Origin: Candidatus Kuenenbacteria bacterium GW2011_GWA2_42_15
GTDB taxonomy: Bacteria; Patescibacteriota; Patescibacteriia; UBA2196; GWA2-42-15
NCBI GenBank assembly: GCA_000998185.1
Contig: LCCW01000047.1
Coordinates: 1-9,738, forward strand
DNA: 9,738 nt
Direction of reading: 5' to 3'
The position numbers and the translations under genes are program-made. Shown one piece after another: positions 5,721-9,738 of the stretch. The notes under the pieces are model-generated. The model made no database searches. It was not told where the DNA came from and was given only the letters and a program-made list of their open reading frames with translations. Numbering within the stretch: the first letter of the stretch is position 1; each line of letters starts with the position of its first letter.

Positions 5721-5729
5721 TGTGGATAA
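5721..5729 (-). promoter_or_regulatory. Consensus DnaA-box 9-mer
   Basis: The minus strand reads TTATCCACA, the exact E. coli-type DnaA box. A one-mismatch relative, TTATCCTCA, lies at 5641-5649 on the plus strand. No dnaA, dnaN or cluster of boxes accompanies them, so an origin is not supported. A DnaA-sensitive promoter or chance are the alternatives. Confidence 0.3.
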
Positions 5730-5761
5730 CTTCCCAACTTTCAGTTTCGGGTATCTAGTTT

Positions 5762-7963
5762 CTACTTCTCTATAATTTCCCGTATTTTTTTCACCCGGTC
5801 AATTATCTCTTGATTGGTTGGTTCTACCTGCAAAACTATTTGATAATTTACCAGCGCCAATTCATATTGCTCGGAGAAATCATAGACTAACGCTCTAAAA
5901 TAATAAGCTGGCACAAAATTACTTTTTAAGGCGCTGGCTTTATCCGCGTATGCCAAAGCGCTTTTTAAACCTTGTTCAGCCACCGCTTGCAGTTGTTTTT
6001 GGTCCTCTGCTTTAATACCTGGCTGTTTAGCTTGGCTGCGAGCGCTTTTAGCCATTTCAAAATTTATGCTGGCTATTTTCAGCAAAAGCAAGGGATTTTG
6101 CGGATCCAGCTCGCCGGCTTTAAGATAATTATCTATTGATAATTTATAGGCGCCGGGGTCTAGCGCTGTGAAGCTGCCATAAATCCGGCCCACTTGTTCC
6201 CAATTCTGACTGTTTTTTGGATTGACCGCCAACATTTTCTGGGCCACTGATTCCAATTCATTAACCACTGCTTGAGCTTCTTGTTTTTTTTGCTCCGCGC
6301 TCAATTGTGTATTAGCTTCCAATTGAGTAAATTTTATTAAATAGGCCTCTGACAATTCTCTCAAATACAAATCATTGGCGCCGTCTTGCTTGACTGCCTT
6401 GATTAACAAACCAATCGCAATGTCAATATCCATATCTTCTTTCGTTGCGGCAGCCAGCGCTTGATTATAATTTATAGCGCCCACATATTTTTTGCCGGAA
6501 CAAAAAAGAACAATGACCAAGCTGGGGATGATGACAATGCTGATCAGCATGATAAGAAACGCCAGTTGCGGAGACTTGGTAAAAACCACTTCTTTTCTTT
6601 CCGCGCGACTCACCGCCAACCACAAACCCAAAATTAAAAAGCCCACGAAAAGCAAAGTAAAATCAGCTGAATACGCAAACCAGCAGAACAAAAAATAAAC
6701 GCCGGCCGCAAAAACAGCTGACCGGGCCGGCTGCCTCTCGTCTTTTTCTTTGGATGAAATAACCGTTTTGATGCCCTGCCGCAAGAAAAATATTATGATT
6801 AACAAAAACCCCACCAATCCCAACATGCCAAACTCTGCCAAAAAAGTGGCCAACGCGTATTTGCCTTGGACAAAGCGCGTTTGCCAAAAAGGCCCTAGCG
6901 CAATGCCGGCTGGTTTATGCGCAAGATATTGATATTCAAAAGTCGCTGGTCCTGAACCAATAACCATATTTTTAAACGAGTCCCTGAAAGTATCCGCCAC
7001 AATGCTATTCGTGCTTTGACTGTTTAAGGTAATTAAATTGGGCAACTGCCACCGTTCTCCCAAGGGCACCTTAATCACTATTAAAATAATTGCCAGCACA
7101 AAAATTATTGCCGGCAGATAAACCGCTTTTAAGTCTATTTTTGTTGCCCGGTCGGCCGCCGGCGCTTCAACATTAATAATACTTGATCCTTTATCTCCTT
7201 CGTCTTCTTTTCCTGAATTTACTGCCCCGGGCTCCGCCTCTTTGGCCGGCGCGAAACTCTTTAATTTTTGCCAAATGATAATAATCATACTCAAAGCCAT
7301 AGCCAACCAAACAGGCTTGAAACCGATAATAATTAAACTGACTGCGAACGACAACAAAATCAGATAGCCCAGCCATTGGTAATATTTATTTTTAAAGATG
7401 GCCGTTTGGCCGAGCAAGGCCACCAGCATCACCGCCATGCCACCCGCTAAAACAGCCAGCGCCCAGACGGAACCGACCAAATTAAAACCGATTGCCCGGG
7501 CGAATTCCCACGGCCAGAACGAACCAAAAAATAATTGCGCTAAAAATAACAAATTGGCAAGAGCGACGCCGGCCAACAAGACGACCAGCGCCCTGGCCAC
7601 ATCTTTATCGCGGTCAAAAATATTGCCAGCCAGAAAAAAAATAATAATGTAAAAAATAAAATTAAGATAAGATCCGGCTGAGATGATCTGCCAGAAACTA
7701 ACTCCCCTGGCATTGGAAAATATTGTGGCTAGGCCCAAGGTTACCAATAAAATAAAAACCGCCGTGGCCAGCTTGGTCCACTTCAGCTTCAAAACACCAG
7801 TCTTGATAATTCTAATTAGCCAAAAAATTAAAGCCAGACCGGCTAAAACCGCCAGTAGAAGATACTTGTTCCAAGCCAATGGCCAGGCGGTCGTCGGCAG
7901 AAAAAAGACAGGCACCAGAAAAATTAAAAGATAGACGCAAATTTTACTGATTTTTTCCAACAT
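5762..7963 (-). CDS. O-antigen ligase/polymerase-like membrane protein with C-terminal TPRs
   Basis: The chosen start gives 733 residues. The N-terminal two thirds is an integral membrane domain with roughly 12 hydrophobic segments (first ones near 8-24, 33-52, 66-82, 100-116, 122-146). A charged loop at about 233-278 interrupts it. The long extracellular loop (about 300-372) contains GSGPATFEYQYL at 336-347 and FLAEFGMLGLVG at 374-385, typical of the Wzy_C/O-antigen ligase superfamily, which polymerises or transfers lipid-linked polysaccharide on the outer membrane face. After the last membrane segment (about 466-488), helices at 495-730 fit TPR repeats, for example 605-640 and 683-728. The 8026 start is rejected because that codon falls inside the predicted promoter; 7963 gives a normal first helix. 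It could polymerise glycans or glycosylate proteins; the substrate is unknown. Confidence 0.87.
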   Translation of the reverse strand: MLEKISKICVYLLIFLVPVFFLPTTAWPLAWNKYLLLAVLAGLALIFWLIRIIKTGVLKLKWTKLATAVFILLVTLGLATIFSNARGVSFWQIISAGSYLNFIFYIIIFFLAGNIFDRDKDVARALVVLLAGVALANLLFLAQLFFGSFWPWEFARAIGFNLVGSVWALAVLAGGMAVMLVALLGQTAIFKNKYYQWLGYLILLSFAVSLIIIGFKPVWLAMALSMIIIIWQKLKSFAPAKEAEPGAVNSGKEDEGDKGSSIINVEAPAADRATKIDLKAVYLPAIIFVLAIILIVIKVPLGERWQLPNLITLNSQSTNSIVADTFRDSFKNMVIGSGPATFEYQYLAHKPAGIALGPFWQTRFVQGKYALATFLAEFGMLGLVGFLLIIIFFLRQGIKTVISSKEKDERQPARSAVFAAGVYFLFCWFAYSADFTLLFVGFLILGLWLAVSRAERKEVVFTKSPQLAFLIMLISIVIIPSLVIVLFCSGKKYVGAINYNQALAAATKEDMDIDIAIGLLIKAVKQDGANDLYLRELSEAYLIKFTQLEANTQLSAEQKKQEAQAVVNELESVAQKMLAVNPKNSQNWEQVGRIYGSFTALDPGAYKLSIDNYLKAGELDPQNPLLLLKIASINFEMAKSARSQAKQPGIKAEDQKQLQAVAEQGLKSALAYADKASALKSNFVPAYYFRALVYDFSEQYELALVNYQIVLQVEPTNQEIIDRVKKIREIIEK

Positions 7964-8014
7964 ATGTTTGCAATTAGTTTTATTAAGGGCTATTATTGTG
8001 ATTCTTGTTTGGTA

Positions 8015-8043
8015 AAGATATAACATCCAGAATTAATTGTAAA
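8015..8043 (-). promoter_or_regulatory. Sigma-70-type promoter of the ligase-like gene
   Basis: On the minus strand a -35 TTTACA (8038-8043, five of six matches) and a -10 TATCTT (8015-8020, four of six) are separated by exactly 17 bp. Transcription would begin near 8008, leaving a leader of about 45 nt before the start at 7963. The alternative start codon at 8024-8026 lies between the two boxes, so it would not be transcribed from here. This decides the start. Confidence 0.55.
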
Positions 8044-8086
8044 GTGAACAAAACTGAAGCAACTTTTGTGTATCAACGCGCCACTA

Positions 8087-8127
8087 TTGTATTTTTCACG
8101 AGACCGTGCTAGTATTACTGCGTAATA
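8087..8127 (+). promoter_or_regulatory. Extended -10 promoter of the RRM gene with overlapping inverted repeat
   Basis: TTGTAT (8087-8092) and TAGTAT (8110-8115) are 17 bp apart, and TGC directly before the latter gives an extended -10. The predicted start is near 8122. The perfect inverted repeat TATTAC-TGC-GTAATA (8113-8127) overlaps the end of the -10 and the start site. It could be an operator for a repressor or form a hairpin at the extreme 5' end. The promoter diverges from that of the ligase-like gene, about 45 bp away. Confidence 0.5.
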
Positions 8128-8169
8128 AATAGTAAGATGCTATTGAGTTTCTTTCTTAGTTTTCATCAA

Positions 8170-8213
8170 AAGTAAGCTGTAGAAGAGAAATAAAATAGTT
8201 GGTCGGCTTACTT
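8170..8213 (+). promoter_or_regulatory. Leader hairpin upstream of the RRM gene
   Basis: AAGTAAGC (8170-8177) pairs with GCTTACTT (8206-8213). A U.G and a G-C pair extend it to ten, and the loop is purine-rich and about 24 nt long. The stem ends 24 bases before the start codon, within the predicted 116-nt leader. RNA-binding proteins often control their own leaders and RRM proteins are often temperature-regulated, so an autoregulatory or thermosensing element is plausible but unproven. Confidence 0.4.
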
Positions 8214-8237
8214 ATAATAAAATTTAAGCAAACAAAT

Positions 8238-8552
8238 ATGGCAACAAAATTGTATGTCGGTGGCTTGGCTTACAGCACCACCGAAGCTACTTTAAAAGAT
8301 ACTTTTGCAACAGTTGGCACAGTCGTGTCGGCCACGGTCATCATAGATAAGATGACTAACCGCTCAAAGGGATTCGGCTTTGTGGAAATGTCCTCTGATG
8401 AAGAAGCCCAAAAAGCTATTGCGGCATTTAACGGCAAAGAGCTTGACGGCAGAACCCTGACCGTGAATGAAGCTCGGCCCATGGAAACCAGAGCGCCTCG
8501 CACCGGCGGATACAACCGCGACGACCGAGGTGGCAATAGAAATAGCTACTAA
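8238..8552 (+). CDS. Small RRM RNA-binding protein with RGG-like tail
   Basis: The 104-residue protein is almost entirely one RNA recognition motif. RNP2 is LYVGGL (5-10) and RNP1 is KGFGFVEM (44-51), with the RNA-stacking aromatics Y6, F46 and F48 all in place. The remaining RRM pattern, EEAQKAIAAFNGKELDGR at 55-72, fits the second helix and last strands. Residues 88-104 form a Gly/Arg/Asn-rich, disordered tail with RGG. Size and layout match the bacterial cold-inducible RRM proteins known from cyanobacteria and common in Patescibacteria, thought to bind single-stranded RNA and act like RNA chaperones. ATG at 8238 is chosen over the upstream TTG at 8199 because RRMs start a few residues before RNP2. 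A long leader with a hairpin suggests post-transcriptional control. Confidence 0.93.
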   Translation: MATKLYVGGLAYSTTEATLKDTFATVGTVVSATVIIDKMTNRSKGFGFVEMSSDEEAQKAIAAFNGKELDGRTLTVNEARPMETRAPRTGGYNRDDRGGNRNSY

Positions 8553-8564
8553 AAATTTAGCTTC

Positions 8565-8598
8565 AAAACAAAAACCCCAGCAATGGGGTTTTTGTTTT
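8565..8598. terminator. Bidirectional intrinsic terminator
   Basis: A perfect 14-bp stem (8565-8578 with 8585-8598) has a GC core, CCCC/GGGG, flanked by A- and T-tracts and closed by AGCAAT. The plus strand reads GGGGTTTTTGTTTT, and so does the minus strand, so it can stop both converging genes. It starts 12 bases after the RRM stop codon. Confidence 0.85.
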
Positions 8599-8625
8599 GC
8601 CTTACCGCTCTCCCACCACCCCGTC

Positions 8626-8665
8626 TTCCGCTTCGCGGAATCCACCCCTCCTCGGGGAGGAGGGG
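8626..8665. repeat. Two adjacent GC-rich hairpins
   Basis: TTCCGC (8626-8631) pairs with GCGGAA (8635-8640) around TTC. CCCCTCCTC (8645-8653) pairs with GAGGAGGGG (8657-8665) around GGG. They lie between the convergent RRM gene and the exported-protein gene. Neither has a following T-run, so these are more likely interspersed palindromic repeats than terminators. Confidence 0.6.
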
Positions 8666-8690
8666 AAACTCACGCGCCATGTTTATATTT

Positions 8691-9738
8691 TTAGAATTCA
8701 AAATTTGGAATTAGTATAATTAGGTCAATTAGAATAATTAGAATAATTCCTCCCTCCCTATATCCCCTTATCTTGTCTCCATACAATTCCTTGGCCATAT
8801 TTTCATCTTTTAATTTGCGCAGCACTCCGCCTTGGGCCACCGAATACACTGCCGGACTGATGCTGAATTTTACCAGCTTAATGCCCGGCCGATAAGTCAC
8901 CAATCCGCCCCAACCGAATTTGGCCAAGTCTGCGGAGCTGATTATCTTGACCGCGCTGAAATCTTCATGCCAGCTGTAATATACTTTTTCATTAGGAAAC
9001 ACATACAGTTTGCTATCCGCGCCGACATAATAAACAGTTGTCCCGCCAGCCACTTTAACTAATTCTCCGGGGTTCACTCCGTTTATTTTTATCACCGACA
9101 TTTGTTTCATTGACAATTCCGCCTGTCCGGCTGCCGTGCTTTTCAAAATTAAATTTAAGTCATTCCAGCCGTCAGCATCAGTATCCACGGTTTTTTCTTT
9201 GTTAATTTTTAAGTTTAATTCTTTAGCCGGCGCCGACAATTTTACTTTAGTTTCTGTCGCGCCCACGGTTAAAATCTCCACCGTTTCCACGATATTGCCA
9301 AAAACAAAATGAGTTTTGCTGTTCTGTCCCAGTTTTTTAACCAGTCCTGCGCTGGTTATCCGGTCTAAATTTGTTATATCAACCTGCTCTACTGCTGGCG
9401 ATGTTGGTGCTTCTGTTTTTACGACCGCCGGACAATTATCACCATCGGCGAAAGTAATAGTAAAAGTCGCGTAAGTTTCCGGCGTTGAATAATCAAAAGT
9501 GGAATATCCGTCCGCGCAAACGGTTTCCGTCGTCGCGATGCTTGTCCTGAACATTTTGCGGTCAGCTGATTTTAAATGCAACTCTGACCTGGGATACATC
9601 GTCACCTTGAGCGTGGCCAAATCCAAGACATAGGAATGCAAACGAGTGGTGCCGTTGCCCTGAATCGTTATTCCCTTAACGCCATCGGACACTGGCGCCA
9701 CGCCGGCAAAAGACAGTCTGGCGTCCGGCCCCCAAACC
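8691..9738 (-). CDS. Exported surface protein, 5' end off window, C-terminus disrupted
   Basis: The frame stays open to the window edge, so 348 residues are visible and the start and any signal peptide are missing. The GTG at 9699-9701 is internal, because homologous sequence continues upstream of it. Residues 1-103 match the domain of the 1707-2930 protein: HLKSxDRKxF, C74, YSTFDY and C102 in DNCP. Residues about 117-218 form a second beta-rich domain holding an Asp-rich DTDADGWND stretch (185-193), like a calcium-binding loop. Residues 222-322 form a third with VYYVG, FPNEKVYYSW, VTYRPG and GGVLR, a pattern I associate with CPR surface proteins. After LYGDK (318-322) the homologous pattern stops, and a tail of GG plus IIL repeats follows, encoded by a 9-bp microsatellite. 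No enzymatic motif is seen. Confidence 0.85.
   Translation of the reverse strand, partial: VWGPDARLSFAGVAPVSDGVKGITIQGNGTTRLHSYVLDLATLKVTMYPRSELHLKSADRKMFRTSIATTETVCADGYSTFDYSTPETYATFTITFADGDNCPAVVKTEAPTSPAVEQVDITNLDRITSAGLVKKLGQNSKTHFVFGNIVETVEILTVGATETKVKLSAPAKELNLKINKEKTVDTDADGWNDLNLILKSTAAGQAELSMKQMSVIKINGVNPGELVKVAGGTTVYYVGADSKLYVFPNEKVYYSWHEDFSAVKIISSADLAKFGWGGLVTYRPGIKLVKFSISPAVYSVAQGGVLRKLKDENMAKELYGDKIRGYREGGIILIILIDLIILIPNFEF
8712..8747. repeat. 9-bp microsatellite, four copies
   Basis: Four tandem 9-mers, TAGTATAAT, TAGGTCAAT, TAGAATAAT and TAGAATAAT, run without gaps, with the most regular copies nearest the coding domain. Read on the minus strand they encode the in-frame tripeptides IIL, IIL, IDL and IIL at the C-terminus of the exported protein. 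Since 9 is a multiple of 3, copy-number changes would keep the frame. Confidence 0.75.

Larger units (their letters stand above)
5192..5761. other. Intergenic region with palindromic element and small transcription unit
   Basis: No long gene is present in these 570 bases. From left to right they hold an A/T-rich leader of the beta-repeat gene, a 10-bp direct repeat (5264-5273 and 5284-5293), the composite palindrome (5311-5442), a minus-strand terminator (5471-5491), a 32-codon ORF (5495-5593), its structured leader (to 5657) and promoter (5664-5672), and a consensus DnaA-box 9-mer (5721-5729). Each is listed separately where supported. Confidence 0.75.

Noticed and set aside
5500..5760. Replication origin
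   Set aside because: One perfect and one near DnaA box without a cluster, dnaA, dnaN or other replication genes do not support an origin.
7964..8026. Upstream start of the ligase-like gene, 21 extra residues
   Set aside because: The ATG at 8024-8026 lies between the predicted -35 and -10 boxes. The extra residues are not membrane-like and precede a normal first helix.
8199..8237. TTG start adding 13 residues to the RRM protein
   Set aside because: The RRM begins naturally four residues after the ATG at 8238, and the extension overlaps the leader hairpin.
9699..9701. GTG as the start of the exported protein at the right edge
   Set aside because: The frame stays open for 12 more codons to the window end, and they read as continuing domain sequence (GPDARLSFAG). 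The gene is simply cut by the window.
1..9738. CRISPR array, tRNA, rRNA or transposase
   Set aside because: No regularly spaced repeats with unique spacers, no cloverleaf with a T-arm and acceptor, no rRNA-like sequence, and no transposase motif were found on either strand.

Overview
The window looks like chromosomal DNA from a member of Patescibacteria (Candidate Phyla Radiation), probably a Parcubacteria- or Falkowbacteria-like lineage. This is inferred from gene style: a tiny RRM protein with an RGG-like tail, an O-antigen-ligase-type membrane protein fused to TPR repeats, very repetitive exported proteins, and no recognisable Shine-Dalgarno sequence before any start. No marker gene fixes the taxon. 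No rRNA, tRNA, transposase or CRISPR array was seen.

Layout. 45-1187 (+) is a family 4 glycosyltransferase. 1188-1706 has no convincing gene but carries a 129-bp imperfect palindrome, two more hairpins, a 15-bp direct repeat and a terminator. 1707-2930 (-) is a secreted protein with a cysteine-pair domain, an FN3 domain and two tandem C-terminal repeats. 3101-5191 (-) is a secreted beta-strand-repeat protein resembling phage tail or fibre material, with a GC-rich hairpin directly at its stop codon. 5192-5761 lacks a long gene. It holds a composite palindromic element (5311-5442) and a compact minus-strand transcription unit (about 5657 to 5467): an extended -10 promoter, a structured leader, a previously unlisted 32-codon ORF and an intrinsic terminator. 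5762-7963 (-) is the polysaccharide polymerase/ligase-type protein with TPRs. A 274-bp divergent promoter region follows, then the RRM protein (8238-8552, +), a bidirectional terminator with two further hairpins, and an exported surface protein (8691-9738, -) cut by the window edge. Its last domain breaks off and ends in a microsatellite-encoded IIL tail.

How it fits together. The glycosyltransferase and the Wzy/WaaL-like protein would act on envelope polysaccharide. The three exported proteins are likely envelope or appendage components, and two of them share a cysteine-pair domain. This is a plausible cell-surface region, but apart from that shared domain the link is contextual. The best candidates for something undescribed are the small transcription unit at 5467-5669, the covarying double hairpin at 5311-5442, the palindrome with tandem G.A mismatches at 1278-1406, and the cysteine-pair domain.
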